Source: Clostridia bacterium
GTDB taxonomy: Bacteria > Bacillota > Clostridia > Christensenellales > Aristaeellaceae
Reading direction: 5' to 3'
Assembly (NCBI GenBank): GCA_017428385.1
Contig: JAFRQX010000038.1
Location: 203,368-267,367 of the forward strand
DNA length: 64,000 bases
The notes under the pieces were generated by a model. The model did not search any database and was not told the origin of the DNA. It saw only the letters and a list, made by a program, of their open reading frames with translations. A program made the position numbers and the translations under genes. Below are positions 25,853 through 34,105 of this stretch, piece after piece (the stretch's first letter is position 1; each line of letters starts with the position of its first letter).

Positions 25853-26278
25853 TTAACCCTCCTTGTTTTTATTTTCTTCCAGCCACTGCCGGAGTATCAC
25901 CGAAGCGGCAATCATATCCACCTTCTGCTTTCGCCCGGCGCGGGAAACCCCGCCCTCAATCAGCGCGTCCTCAGCAGAAACCGTGGATAAGCGTTCGTCC
26001 TGAAAAACCACCTGCAAACCGGCCTTGACAAGCTGATCGCAGAACTGCCGGACTTTCTGTGCCTGAAATCCCTCAGAACCGTCCATATTCAGCGGCAGGC
26101 CGGAAAGAATACGGTTGGTATCATAACGTTCACAGATGGATACGATACGGCGTGTATCAGGGCCCCAGCCAACCCGCTGGATCACTTCCACGGGAGAAGC
26201 AATGGTACCGGTGGGATCTGAAACCGCTACACCGATCCGGACATCGCCGATATCCAGGCAGACAATACGTTCATTCAT
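25853..26278 (-). CDS. ruvX: Holliday junction resolvase-like RuvX (YqgF)
   Basis: 141 residues from ATG 26278 (MNERIVCLDIGDVRIGVAVSD). RNase H-like fold nuclease thought to process 16S rRNA 5' ends or resolve junctions. RILSGLPLNMDGSEG and FQDERLSTVSAE are conserved active-site regions with the acidic residues kept. The start is uncertain: ATG 26296 lies one base after GGAGG, too close, while 26278 has no ribosome site. Both follow the pnp terminator, whose T run lies between them. Confidence 0.88.
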   Translation of the reverse strand: MNERIVCLDIGDVRIGVAVSDPTGTIASPVEVIQRVGWGPDTRRIVSICERYDTNRILSGLPLNMDGSEGFQAQKVRQFCDQLVKAGLQVVFQDERLSTVSAEDALIEGGVSRAGRKQKVDMIAASVILRQWLEENKNKEG

Positions 26279-26286
26279 ACGTTCAG

Positions 26287-26329
26287 AAAAAAGCATGCCT
26301 CCGGAGATACAGCAGGCTGTTCCGGAGGC
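26287..26329 (-). terminator. Intrinsic terminator after pnp, abutting ruvX
   Basis: Minus-strand stem GCCTCCGGA / TCCGGAGGC (26321-26329, 26297-26305) followed by ATGCTTTTTT. The right arm contains the only Shine-Dalgarno-like GGAGG before ruvX. Confidence 0.8.
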
Positions 26330-26338
26330 AGCGTTATA

Positions 26339-28495
26339 TCAGTCGTGGTTGTTGCTTGTGCGGCGGGGAGGACGACGGTTGCCGTCATGACGGGAGAAAT
26401 CTGTTCCGGAAGCGTATTCAATGTCGTTCCTGATCAGATTGATCCGGCCCTGGGCGTCAATTTCGTTAACCTTGACTTCCAGCTCATCGCCGATATTGAC
26501 AACATCTTCCACCTTTTCAACCCGCTTGTTATCCAGCTTGGAAATATGGATCATACCGTCCTTGCCGGGAGCGAGTTCGACGAAGGCGCCGAAGTTCATA
26601 ATGCGGACAACCTTACCGGTATACACATCGCCGACTTCGATATCCTTGGCAATGCCTTCGATGATGTGACGGGCCTTATCGGCAGCCTGCTGATCAGGCG
26701 TGGAGATAAAGACGCTGCCGTCATCCTCGATGTCAATCTTCACACCGGTTTCAGCAATGATCTTGTTGATCATCTTTCCGCCGGGTCCGATGACTTCGCG
26801 GATCTTCTCGGGATTGATGGTGAAGCGGATGATCTTCGGAGCGTAGGGGCTCAGCTCAGCCCTGGGCTGTCCGAGGGTATCCAGCATGATTTTGAGGATG
26901 TGCAGGCGGCCTTCCAGTGCCTGGCGCAGCGCCTGCTGCAGGATGGCACGGTTGATGCCGGCAATCTTGATATCCATCTGCAGGGCAGTGATACCGTTCA
27001 TGGAACCGGCAACCTTAAAGTCCATATCGCCGAGGAAGTCTTCCAGGCCCTGGATGTCGGTCAGGACAGCCAGTTTGCCGCTTTCCTTGTCGGTGATCAG
27101 ACCCATGGCCACACCGGCAACAGGAGCATGAATCGGAACACCGGCATCCATCAGGCTCAGCGTGGAGCCGCAGACAGAAGCCATGGAAGAAGAACCGTTG
27201 GAGGACAGGATTTCACTGACCAGACGCAGCGCGTAGGGGAATTCTTCTTCGGAGGGGATCACAGGCAGCAGGGCCCGTTCTGCCAGGGCGCCGTGACCGA
27301 TTTCACGACGGCCGGGACTCTTCAGACGGCCGGCTTCACCGGTGGCATACGGCGGCATGTTGTAGTGATGGATGTAGCGCTTGAAATCTTCACTGCTTAG
27401 GCCATCCAGGGTCTGGCCTTCGCTGACGGTGCCCAGGGTGGTAACAGTCAGGGCCTGGGTCTGCCCGCGGGTGAAGATGGCGCTGCCGTGGGTCCGCGGA
27501 AGCACGCCGACATCGCACCAGATGGGACGGATTTCAGTGACCTTACGGCCGTCAGGACGAATACCCTCGTTCAGGATTTTCGCGCGCATGACTTCTTTAT
27601 TGAGATAGTACAGGGCGTCTTCGATTTCGCTTTCACGGCCTTCGAATTTTTCAGCCAGGGCAGCCAGGGTCTCTTCCTTGGTCTGGGCTTCACGCTGCTG
27701 GCGTTCGGAACGATCGAAGGTGTCGAAGGTCCAGACGCACTTGTCGTAGGCAAATTCACGAACGGCAGCCTTGATATCATCACCGGTGGTGATCAGCGGC
27801 ACAACCTGCTTTTCCTTGCCGATTTCGGCAACGATCTGCTTCTGGAAGGCAACCAGCTTTTTGATCTCTTCATGGCCGAAGAGGATAGCATCGAGCATGG
27901 TTTCTTCGGACAGTTCCTTGGCGCCGGCTTCAACCATCATGATGGCTTCTTCCGTACCAGCCACATAGAGGCTCAGATCGCTCTCAGCGCGCTGGGCTTC
28001 ATCGGGGCAGATCACAAACTGACCGTTGACGCGGCCTACCAGCACAGCGCCGGTCGGTCCGTTCCACGGAATATCGCTGACGGCCAGGGCAACGGAAGAA
28101 CCGATCATGGCCGGGATTTCCGGAGGAACATCCTGTTCCACGCTGAGGATGGTGACAACCACCTGGACATCATTCCGCATGCCCTTTTCGAACAGGGGGC
28201 GGAGAGGACGGTCGATCAGACGGCAGGTCAGGGTGGCCTTTTCAGAGGGGCGGCCTTCACGCTTAATGAAACCGCCGGGGATTTTGCCCACGGAATACTG
28301 CTTTTCTTCAACATCTACGGCGAGAGGGAAGAAATCCACGCCTTCGCGGGGAGCGGGAGCCATGGTGGCATTGACCATGACGACGGTATCGCCCAGATGC
28401 ACCCAGACGGAACCGTTGGCCTGCTCACAGTACCTGCCGAACTCCAGCGTCAGGGGACGGCCGGCAAAATCCATTGTGTACTTTTTGGATTCCAT
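26339..28495 (-). CDS. pnp: Polyribonucleotide nucleotidyltransferase (PNPase)
   Basis: 718 residues from ATG 28495, behind AAGGAG. Phosphorolytic 3'-5' exoribonuclease. Two RNase PH-like domains (about 10-230 and 315-545), an all-helical linker between them, then KH ([15 protein letters not shown], about 560-615) and S1 ([20 protein letters not shown], about 625-690) domains. [15 protein letters not shown] and MDFKVAGS lie in the catalytic second core. Ends in a basic, polar tail. Follows rpsO, the classic order. Confidence 0.96.
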   Translation of the reverse strand: MESKKYTMDFAGRPLTLEFGRYCEQANGSVWVHLGDTVVMVNATMAPAPREGVDFFPLAVDVEEKQYSVGKIPGGFIKREGRPSEKATLTCRLIDRPLRPLFEKGMRNDVQVVVTILSVEQDVPPEIPAMIGSSVALAVSDIPWNGPTGAVLVGRVNGQFVICPDEAQRAESDLSLYVAGTEEAIMMVEAGAKELSEETMLDAILFGHEEIKKLVAFQKQIVAEIGKEKQVVPLITTGDDIKAAVREFAYDKCVWTFDTFDRSERQQREAQTKEETLAALAEKFEGRESEIEDALYYLNKEVMRAKILNEGIRPDGRKVTEIRPIWCDVGVLPRTHGSAIFTRGQTQALTVTTLGTVSEGQTLDGLSSEDFKRYIHHYNMPPYATGEAGRLKSPGRREIGHGALAERALLPVIPSEEEFPYALRLVSEILSSNGSSSMASVCGSTLSLMDAGVPIHAPVAGVAMGLITDKESGKLAVLTDIQGLEDFLGDMDFKVAGSMNGITALQMDIKIAGINRAILQQALRQALEGRLHILKIMLDTLGQPRAELSPYAPKIIRFTINPEKIREVIGPGGKMINKIIAETGVKIDIEDDGSVFISTPDQQAADKARHIIEGIAKDIEVGDVYTGKVVRIMNFGAFVELAPGKDGMIHISKLDNKRVEKVEDVVNIGDELEVKVNEIDAQGRINLIRNDIEYASGTDFSRHDGNRRPPRRTSNNHD

Positions 28496-28546
28496 ACGTT
28501 TCACTCCTTCTAAAATTTGTCTCCGGAGCGCCGTATGCTATCATAT

Positions 28547-28570
28547 GAAAACCCCACCGGGGATTTTCAA
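28547..28570 (-). promoter_or_regulatory. Stem-loop in the pnp leader
   Basis: GAAAACCCC ... GGGGATTTTC forms a stem with one bulge, between the rpsO terminator and the pnp start. It could be a processing or autoregulatory site, as in the pnp leaders of other bacteria; this is inference. Confidence 0.35.
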
Positions 28571-28606
28571 GGGATAACATACGAAACTCCGCGTTCCGGG
28601 ATATCT

Positions 28607-28646
28607 TTTAAAGCCGCCGGAGAGTTTATCTTCCGGCGGCTTTAAA
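28607..28646 (-). terminator. Terminator between rpsO and pnp
   Basis: Perfect 15-bp stem TTTAAAGCCGCCGGA with its complement around a 10-base loop; a U-tract is only partial (TTTAAAAG), so it may also act as a processing or stability element. Confidence 0.75.
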
Positions 28647-28673
28647 AAGCGACTTGGTACCGGGAAACGGTTA

Positions 28674-28928
28674 TTATTTACGCAGGTTCAGCTTGGAGAT
28701 CAGGGAACGGTAGCGCTCAATATCCGTTTTCTTGAGGTACTCGAGCATGTTGCGGCGGCGGCCAACCATCAGCAGCAGACCACGGTTGGAATGATGGTCG
28801 TTCTTGTTGCTCTTCAGGTGCTCGTTCAGGTGGTTGATTCTCTCTGTGAGCAGAGCGATCTGAACCTCGGGGGAGCCGGTGTCGCCTTCATGCTGTGCAT
28901 AAGCGGCAATAATCTCGGATTTGTTCAT
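28674..28928 (-). CDS. rpsO: 30S ribosomal protein S15
   Basis: 84 residues from ATG 28928 ([23 protein letters not shown]), behind AAAGGAGG. A longer in-frame opening upstream lacks a ribosome site and gives non-S15 sequence. S15 binds the 16S central domain early in 30S assembly; [16 protein letters not shown] and [13 protein letters not shown] are the conserved RNA-contacting segments. Transcribed from its own promoter. Confidence 0.97.
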   Translation of the reverse strand: MNKSEIIAAYAQHEGDTGSPEVQIALLTERINHLNEHLKSNKNDHHSNRGLLLMVGRRRNMLEYLKKTDIERYRSLISKLNLRK

Positions 28929-29049
28929 GGGAAATTCCTCCTTTAATGACCGGACAGGCCGGTATTTCACGTCCGCCAATTGCCGTGAACCCGGATTATC
29001 GTTGGAGACTCGATAGTCTGAGCAGACGGTTCATACACGAACGACGTAT

Positions 29050-29078
29050 ATAATAACAAAAATTGTAGGATTTGTAAA
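29050..29078 (-). promoter_or_regulatory. Sigma-A promoter of rpsO
   Basis: Minus strand: -35 TTTACA (29073-29078), 17-base spacer, -10 TATTAT (29050-29055). The leader is about 115 bases and holds a small ACCGG-CCGGT stem next to the ribosome site, a possible S15 feedback site. Confidence 0.7.
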
Positions 29079-29129
29079 CTGCCAAAGCGGAAAAAACTGA
29101 ACTTTTTCAACAAATTCAGCCTGATGACA

Positions 29130-29666
29130 TTACAGCTGGTAGAGCGCAACGCCGGTTTTTCCGTCGAATTCGTTCACCATGACTGATACAACTTCACTGT
29201 GACTGGTGGGAATATTCTTCCCCACATAATCCGGACGGATCGGCAGTTCCCGATGTCCGCGGTCAATAAGCACCGCGAGCTGGATGGAATCCGGGCGGCC
29301 GTAATGGAAGACTGCTTCAATGGCGGCACGTACAGTACGACCCGTATAAATCACGTCATCCACGAGAATAACCTTTTTGCCGTTGATATCGCAGGGGATA
29401 GAAGTGGCACCGGTTTCCGGCAGGTCGCTGACCTCAGTCAGGTCATCCCGATAGAGAGAGATGTCGATACTGCCCAGCGGAACTTCCGTGCCCTCGAAAC
29501 TGCGGATATTGTCCCGGAGGATAGCGGCAAGCGGCATACCCCGGCGATGGATTCCCAGGAGGATGATATCCGACGTGCCGTTGTTTTTTTCAATAATTTC
29601 ATGGGTGATACGCTTCATGCTTCTCAGCACAGCAGCTTCGTCCATGATGACAGATTTCAGTTCCAT
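29130..29666 (-). CDS. pyrR: PyrR, pyrimidine operon regulator and uracil phosphoribosyltransferase
   Basis: 178 residues. RNA-binding attenuation protein that also makes UMP from uracil and PRPP. The PRPP loop VILVDDVIYTGRT and the start MELKSVIMDEAAVLRSMKRI match the family. It follows uraA, the uracil importer, which is a logical pair. The ATG lies about 11 bases behind the uraA terminator T run and no ribosome site is visible (upstream sequence TTTTTAACTCT). Confidence 0.95.
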   Translation of the reverse strand: MELKSVIMDEAAVLRSMKRITHEIIEKNNGTSDIILLGIHRRGMPLAAILRDNIRSFEGTEVPLGSIDISLYRDDLTEVSDLPETGATSIPCDINGKKVILVDDVIYTGRTVRAAIEAVFHYGRPDSIQLAVLIDRGHRELPIRPDYVGKNIPTSHSEVVSVMVNEFDGKTGVALYQL

Positions 29667-29672
29667 AGAGTT

Positions 29673-29703
29673 AAAAAGGCGGGGTACAGTTCAGTACCCC
29701 GCC
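29673..29703 (-). terminator. Intrinsic terminator between uraA and pyrR
   Basis: Minus strand: stem GGCGGGGTAC / GTACCCCGCC with a 6-base loop, then TTTTTAAC. Ends seven bases before the pyrR start. Confidence 0.85.
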
Positions 29704-29727
29704 GAACCTTTCAACGTATTTGACGAA

Positions 29728-31068
29728 TTACTGATCGTTTTTCGCGGGGCGGTTGAAAAGCAGGTTCACGATGATACCGAGGATCAGCGCGCAGGCGATT
29801 TCAGTAATCGTGACGGAACCGATTTTCAGCGTCATGCCGCCGATACCGGCTATCAGGATCACGGAAGCGGTGAACAGGTTGCGGTTATCGTTCAGGTCGA
29901 CAGGCTGGAGCATCTTCAGACCGGAGACGGCGATGAAGCCGTACAGGGTGATGCAGACGCCGCCCATGACGCAGCTGGGGATCGTGCTCAGGAAGGTTAC
30001 GAAGGGAGCGAAGAAGCTGGCAGCGATGGCGATGATCGCAGTGCACAGGATCGTGATGACGGAAGCGTTGCCGGTGATGGCCACGCAGCCGACGGACTCA
30101 CCATAGGTGGTGTTGGGGCAGCCGCCGAAGAAGGCACCGGCAATAGAACCAACGCCGTCACCCAGCAGGGTGCGATGGAGGCCGGGCTCCTCAAGCAGAT
30201 CCTGGTCAATGATGGTGGACAGGTTCTTATGATCAGCAATATGCTCGGCGAAGACTACGAAGGCAACGGGAACATAAGCAACAGCGATGGAAAGGATATA
30301 CTTGGCAGTGATGGACTGGAAGCCTTCGAAAGCCTTCACGAAGGTGAAGTCAGGAACCCATTTCATGGAGCTGAAAGCGGTGAAATCGAGCACTTTCAGT
30401 GCGTCATTGCCGTCAACGTTGCCGATCAGGGTGAAGATGAGGGCAACAATGTAGCCGGCAACAATACCGATAATGAAGGGAATCAGCTTCATCATTTTCT
30501 TTCCCTTGACGGAGCAGAAGACAACCGTCAGCAGGGTGACAAGGGCGCAGATCAGGCTGACCCAGCCCTGGGTATTCATGATATAAGTGCCGTTATCCAG
30601 CACAGCACCCTTCAGGGCATCACCGATGGCGTTGCCGGCCAGGGACAGTCCGATGATGGCAACGGTGGGTCCGATGACGACGGCGGGCATGAGCTTACGG
30701 ATCCAGGCGACACCGGCGAACTTGACGATGGCAGCGATGATCACATAAACCAGGCCGGCGAAAAGAGCGCCCAGTACCAGGCCGGCATAGCCGACCGCAG
30801 TGGAGGCGGCACCGCCAAAAGCAGCGAACATGGAACCGAGGAAGGCAAAGCTGGAACCAAGGAAGACAGGGCTCTTAAACTTGGTGAAGAGCAGGTAGAC
30901 AATGGTACCGACGCCGGCGCCGAAAAGCGCGGCGCTCTGGCTCATGCCGTTGCCAACGATGCTGGGGACGGCAATGGTCGCAGCCAGGATCGCAAGCAGC
31001 TGCTGGAGCGCAAAGACGATCAGCTGACCGAACTTGGGTTTGTCATTGACCTTGTAAACCAGATTCAT
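29728..31068 (-). CDS. uraA: Uracil permease (NCS2/UraA family)
   Basis: 446 residues with about 12-14 membrane helices. Proton-coupled uracil importer. FALQQLLAILAATIAVPSIVG at the start and the conserved GGCPNTTYGESVGCVAITGNA motif in the transport domain identify the uracil branch of NCS2. AAGGAGG precedes ATG 31068. The leader carries an attenuator-like terminator and a palindrome at the promoter; pyrR follows. Confidence 0.94.
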   Translation of the reverse strand: MNLVYKVNDKPKFGQLIVFALQQLLAILAATIAVPSIVGNGMSQSAALFGAGVGTIVYLLFTKFKSPVFLGSSFAFLGSMFAAFGGAASTAVGYAGLVLGALFAGLVYVIIAAIVKFAGVAWIRKLMPAVVIGPTVAIIGLSLAGNAIGDALKGAVLDNGTYIMNTQGWVSLICALVTLLTVVFCSVKGKKMMKLIPFIIGIVAGYIVALIFTLIGNVDGNDALKVLDFTAFSSMKWVPDFTFVKAFEGFQSITAKYILSIAVAYVPVAFVVFAEHIADHKNLSTIIDQDLLEEPGLHRTLLGDGVGSIAGAFFGGCPNTTYGESVGCVAITGNASVITILCTAIIAIAASFFAPFVTFLSTIPSCVMGGVCITLYGFIAVSGLKMLQPVDLNDNRNLFTASVILIAGIGGMTLKIGSVTITEIACALILGIIVNLLFNRPAKNDQ

Positions 31069-31106
31069 AGGGGAGACCTCCTTATATATTTCTCGGAGGG
31101 TCTTGT

Positions 31107-31142
31107 AAAGAAAAAGCCTGCCGGCATGAAAACTGGCAAGCT
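31107..31142 (-). terminator. Attenuator-type terminator in the uraA leader
   Basis: Minus strand: stem AGCTTGCC / GGCAGGCT followed by TTTTTCTTT, about 40 bases before the uraA ATG, inside the transcribed leader. PyrR control is likely by context, but I do not find a clear PyrR-binding loop. Confidence 0.7.
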
Positions 31143-31237
31143 ACGATCCTTACTGATATGAGCGGCCGTATCTTGTCGGTATCCCGTACCGTCTTAAAGA
31201 CCCACCTGGGATAATATACCACAAGATCTTGTGGTAT
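31143..31237 (-). promoter_or_regulatory. uraA leader and promoter with 22-bp palindromic operator
   Basis: A perfect 22-base palindrome (31216-31237; half-site ATACCACAAGA) overlaps an extended -10 (TGGTATATT, minus strand). No good -35 is visible. The rest of this 312-base gap between uraA and the tRNA operon holds the attenuator, an AT-rich spacer and the tRNA promoter. Confidence 0.6.
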
Positions 31238-31300
31238 TCCATTTCATAAGTATGACAAAAGAATAAATAAAATTAGTAAGCAAAACAAGAAAAAAAGAGC

Positions 31301-31329
31301 TTGACAAACATATTTGAATAAGATAATAT
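31301..31329 (+). promoter_or_regulatory. Sigma-A promoter of the tRNA operon
   Basis: Consensus -35 TTGACA (31301-31306), 17-base spacer, -10 TAATAT (31324-31329), about 45 bases before the first tRNA. Confidence 0.85.
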
Positions 31330-31380
31330 ACAAAAGCCGCTTGCGGAAACCGGGTCAGGAACGCAAGAGTCAAAGGCAAC

Positions 31381-31456
31381 GGGAGCATAGCTCAGCTGGG
31401 AGAGCATTTGCCTTACAAGCAAAGGGTCACAGGTTCGAGCCCTGTTGTTCCCACCA
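31381..31456 (+). tRNA. tRNA-Val(TAC)
   Basis: Cloverleaf with acceptor GGGAGCA / TGTTCCC, anticodon loop CTTACAA (anticodon TAC) and T-loop GTTCGAGCC. CCA is encoded. Confidence 0.95.
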
Positions 31457-31463
31457 AACATAT

Positions 31464-31540
31464 GGCCCGGTAGCTCAGTTGGTTAGAGCGCCAGCCTGTC
31501 ACGCTGGAGGTCGAGGGTTCGAGCCCCTTCCGGGTCGCCA
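31464..31540 (+). tRNA. tRNA-Asp(GTC)
   Basis: Acceptor GGCCCGG / CCGGGTC, anticodon loop CTGTCAC (anticodon GTC), T-loop GTTCGAGCC, discriminator G. CCA is encoded. Confidence 0.95.
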
Positions 31541-31545
31541 TATTT

Positions 31546-31618
31546 GCCTTGGTAGCTCAGTCGGTAGAGCATGTGACTGAAAATCACAGTGTCGGTGGTT
31601 CGATTCCGCCCCAAGGCA
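31546..31618 (+). tRNA. tRNA-Phe(GAA)
   Basis: Acceptor GCCTTGG / CCAAGGC, anticodon loop CTGAAAA (anticodon GAA), T-loop GTTCGATTC, discriminator A. CCA is not encoded. Confidence 0.95.
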
Positions 31619-31626
31619 CATTTTAT

Positions 31627-31702
31627 GCGGTAGTAGCTCAGTTGGTAGAGTGCCACCTTGCCAAGGTGGATGTCGCGGGTCCGAGTCCCGTCTACCGCTC
31701 CA
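31627..31702 (+). tRNA. tRNA-Gly(GCC)
   Basis: Acceptor GCGGTAG / CTACCGC, anticodon loop TTGCCAA (anticodon GCC), T-loop GTCCGAGTC, discriminator T. CCA is encoded. Confidence 0.95.
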
Positions 31703-31709
31703 TTTTTAT

Positions 31710-31781
31710 GGTGCCATAGCCAAGCGGTAAGGCGAAGGTCTGCAAAACCTTTATTCTCCGGTTCGAATCCGGATGGCACCT
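31710..31781 (+). tRNA. tRNA-Cys(GCA)
   Basis: Acceptor GGTGCCA / TGGCACC, anticodon loop CTGCAAA (anticodon GCA), T-loop GTTCGAATC, discriminator T. CCA is not encoded. Confidence 0.95.
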
Positions 31782-31787
31782 CGCAGA

Positions 31788-31820
31788 ATACCGGAGTTGT
31801 ACTCCGGTATTTTTGTTTTT
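31788..31820 (+). terminator. Terminator of the tRNA operon
   Basis: Perfect stem ATACCGGAGT / ACTCCGGTAT around TGT, then TTTTGTTTTT. Confidence 0.9.
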
Positions 31821-31875
31821 GCCCGATGTTTTGAAATGTATACATGTTAACGTTTGCATTTATATAAAAAAACTC

Positions 31876-31904
31876 TGTACAAAATAAAAGCGTCATGTTA
31901 TACT
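31876..31904 (+). promoter_or_regulatory. Sigma-A promoter of the zinc-ribbon gene
   Basis: -35 TGTACA (31876-31881), 17-base spacer, -10 TATACT (31899-31904). A leader of about 130 bases follows; it holds a small ATGGTT / AACCAT hairpin near 31952-31972 and no recognised riboswitch. Confidence 0.6.
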
Positions 31905-32041
31905 CTGACAGTAAACCCAACCCTGGTAGTAACTACGCGGTTCATTTCCTCTATGGTTGTTACTCATAACCATTGTCTGGAACGGGGCACGAATCTTCAC
32001 CAATGGCGCGGGTAAACAACATTTTTAGGAGGATATGATCC

Positions 32042-32332
32042 ATGTACGAAGACAAGACTCTCACCTGTCGTGACTGCGGCAACGAATTCGTTTTCTCTGC
32101 CAGTGAGCAGGAATTCTTTGCCCAGAAGGGCTTCCAGAACGAGCCCACCCGCTGCCCTGCCTGCCGCGCTGCCCGTCGGGCCCAGAACGGCAATGGCGGT
32201 GCTCCCCGTCAGATGTTCACCGTGATCTGCGATGGCTGCGGATGCGAAACCCAGGTTCCCTTCCAGCCCCGCGGAGATCGTCCCGTGTACTGCCGCGACT
32301 GCTTCGAAGCACAGCGCCAGAACCGGTTCTGA
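32042..32332 (+). CDS. Double zinc-ribbon small protein
   Basis: 96 residues with four CxxC knuckles: CRDC (about 10-13), CPAC (about 38-41), CDGC (about 63-66) and CRDC (about 84-87), giving two zinc ribbons joined by a glycine/arginine-rich stretch. The first ribbon (LTCRDCGNEFVFSASEQEF) matches the probable zinc-ribbon family zf-trcl; the second (PVYCRDCFEAQR) is common at the ends of small Bacillota proteins. Probably binds nucleic acid; role unknown. Strong ribosome site TAGGAGG and frequent C-ending codons suggest high expression. Confidence 0.85.
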   Translation: MYEDKTLTCRDCGNEFVFSASEQEFFAQKGFQNEPTRCPACRAARRAQNGNGGAPRQMFTVICDGCGCETQVPFQPRGDRPVYCRDCFEAQRQNRF

Positions 32333-32346
32333 TTCATCAGAAACAA

Positions 32347-32382
32347 AAAGGACTGCCATCAGGCAGTCCTTTCTTTTTTTAT
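32347..32382. terminator. Bidirectional terminator between zinc-ribbon and phosphohexomutase genes
   Basis: Stem AAAGGACTGCC / GGCAGTCCTTT with ATCA loop; T run CTTTTTTT on the plus strand, A-rich sequence on the other side. Confidence 0.85.
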
Positions 32383-32386
32383 GTTT

Positions 32387-34048
32387 TTACCGGCATAAGC
32401 CGTCCACAAGTTCCTGGAGGCGATCCAGGTTCTTTTCAGCTTCCGAAACAGAAGCGGCTCTTGTAAAAAGGTATGCTTTGAGCTTCGGTTCCGTGCCGGA
32501 AGGACGGACAATGAACTGATCATCAGCTGAAAGCGTAAAGGAAAGCACATCACTCTTCGGAAGACCGGTATCGTCATTCTGATAATCAATCCGTGTGCAG
32601 TTATTGAGCCGGGCGTCGGCAAAGTCCGCAATGGGAGCCCGGAGAGCCTGCATGATGCTGTTCATCTTTTTTGAACCGTTTTCTCCTTCATATTCATAGG
32701 TCAGCAGGCGCTGGACATAGAGACCGAATTCAGAGCGCAGCTCCTCCAGGCGATCCAGGAGGGAAAGACCCTGCTCCTTGAGACCGGCAGCCATATCGCA
32801 GAGAAGCAGGACAGCGTTTACCGCATCCTTATCCCGGACATCCGTACCGGACAGATAGCCGTAGCTTTCCTCAAAACCGAAGAGGAAACGATCCGCCTGG
32901 CCGGCTGCTTCCAGCATGCCGATCTGTTCACCGATATATTTGAAGCCGGTCAGCACGTTCCGCAGCTCCAGACCGTATTTGTCGCAGAGGGCACGGGCCA
33001 TTTCCGTGGTCACGATGGTTTTAACCACAACAGGAGGAAGCTTGCCCTGTACAGGCAGACGGTTCCGGCAGAGATAATCCAGCATGAGGATACCCATATC
33101 ATTGCCGCTGATCAGTTTCACATCATTGCCGACACGAACGCCGGCGCCCATGCGGTCACAGTCAGGATCTGTGGCAAAACACAGGTCAGCCCCGGTTTCA
33201 ACGGTTTTCTGAATGGCCAGGTTCATGGCTTCACGGATTTCCGGATTCGGATAAGGACAAGTGGGGAAGTGTCCGTCAGGCAGCTCCTGCTCAGTTACCA
33301 TTTCCACTTTAATATTGCCCAGGCGTTTCATGATTTCACGCACAGGTACGTTTCCGGCGCCGTTCAGCGGTGAATAGACCACGTGAAGCTGTTCGGACGA
33401 AGGACGAGCCCGGAGACTCATTACAGCCTGGTAATAGGCCTCTATGGTCTCCTCAGTAATATACCGGATTGTGCCTGCGGCCAGATACTTTTCAAAAGAA
33501 GGAAGGCTGTCGGAAAGATCTGGCTGTTCGCCGATTCTCTTCTGAATCTGGTCAGCGGCTTCCAGGGTAATCTGGCAGCCGTCTGCCCCATAGACCTTAT
33601 ATCCGTTGAATTTGGCAGGATTATGAGAGGCGGTGACCATTACGCCAGCCGAAGCGGAGAGATGACGCACCGCGAAACTGAGCATGGGCGTAGGCTGGAG
33701 ACGGGGATAAAGCCAGACCTGAATCCCGTTTTCTGCAAGAACAGAGGCAGTCAGTTCCGCAAAATCGCGGGAATGGATGCGGCTGTCGCAGCTGACGGCG
33801 CAGGAAGGATTGATGAAATTATCCAGCAGGTACCGGGCCAGGCCGCGGGTAGCTTTCATGACCGTAAAGAGATTCATCCGGTTGGTACCAGCGCCGAGTA
33901 CACCCCTCAGACCACCTGTACCAAAGGCCAGATCCCGGTAAAAGCTGTCGTTGACCTGATCCTGATTCATGGAGCTGAGTTCAGACAGCAGTTCGTCTGT
34001 CATGGCGGAACAGTTTTTCCAGGATTCATACTTTTCCATGATTGTCAT
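32387..34048 (-). CDS. Alpha-phosphohexomutase (phosphoglucomutase/phosphomannomutase)
   Basis: 553 residues, the length of PgcA-type phosphoglucomutases. Interconverts hexose 1- and 6-phosphates. The phospho-serine loop TASHNP (Ser about 141), metal loop DPDCDRMG, sugar loop GFEESYGYLSG and phosphate loop RPSGTEPKLK are all intact, marking the four domains. ATG 34048 is chosen because GAAGGGA lies upstream; an in-frame TTG six codons earlier overlaps that site. A terminator separates it from the gene upstream. Confidence 0.93.
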   Translation of the reverse strand: MTIMEKYESWKNCSAMTDELLSELSSMNQDQVNDSFYRDLAFGTGGLRGVLGAGTNRMNLFTVMKATRGLARYLLDNFINPSCAVSCDSRIHSRDFAELTASVLAENGIQVWLYPRLQPTPMLSFAVRHLSASAGVMVTASHNPAKFNGYKVYGADGCQITLEAADQIQKRIGEQPDLSDSLPSFEKYLAAGTIRYITEETIEAYYQAVMSLRARPSSEQLHVVYSPLNGAGNVPVREIMKRLGNIKVEMVTEQELPDGHFPTCPYPNPEIREAMNLAIQKTVETGADLCFATDPDCDRMGAGVRVGNDVKLISGNDMGILMLDYLCRNRLPVQGKLPPVVVKTIVTTEMARALCDKYGLELRNVLTGFKYIGEQIGMLEAAGQADRFLFGFEESYGYLSGTDVRDKDAVNAVLLLCDMAAGLKEQGLSLLDRLEELRSEFGLYVQRLLTYEYEGENGSKKMNSIMQALRAPIADFADARLNNCTRIDYQNDDTGLPKSDVLSFTLSADDQFIVRPSGTEPKLKAYLFTRAASVSEAEKNLDRLQELVDGLCR

Positions 34049-34073
34049 AGCATTGCTTCCCTTCAATCAAAAT

Positions 34074-34097
34074 AAAAAAGCGTACCATCCGGTACGC
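34074..34097 (-). terminator. Terminator of the unrecognised gene at 34106-34633
   Basis: Minus strand: stem GCGTACC / GGTACGC with GGAT loop, then TTTTTTA. Confidence 0.85.
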
Positions 34098-34105
34098 GTG
34101 GAATA

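Noticed and set aside
26345..28513. Plus-strand open frames across pnp
   Set aside because: PNPase is unmistakable on the minus strand and covers the region fully.
29461..31161. 566-residue plus-strand open frame opposite uraA and pyrR
   Set aside because: Rich in Gly, Asp and His as expected from the antisense of membrane-protein codons; uraA and pyrR are clear on the other strand.
31788..31820. CRISPR-like repeats in the tRNA region
   Set aside because: The repeated blocks are conserved tRNA arms; no regularly spaced identical repeats exist in the window.
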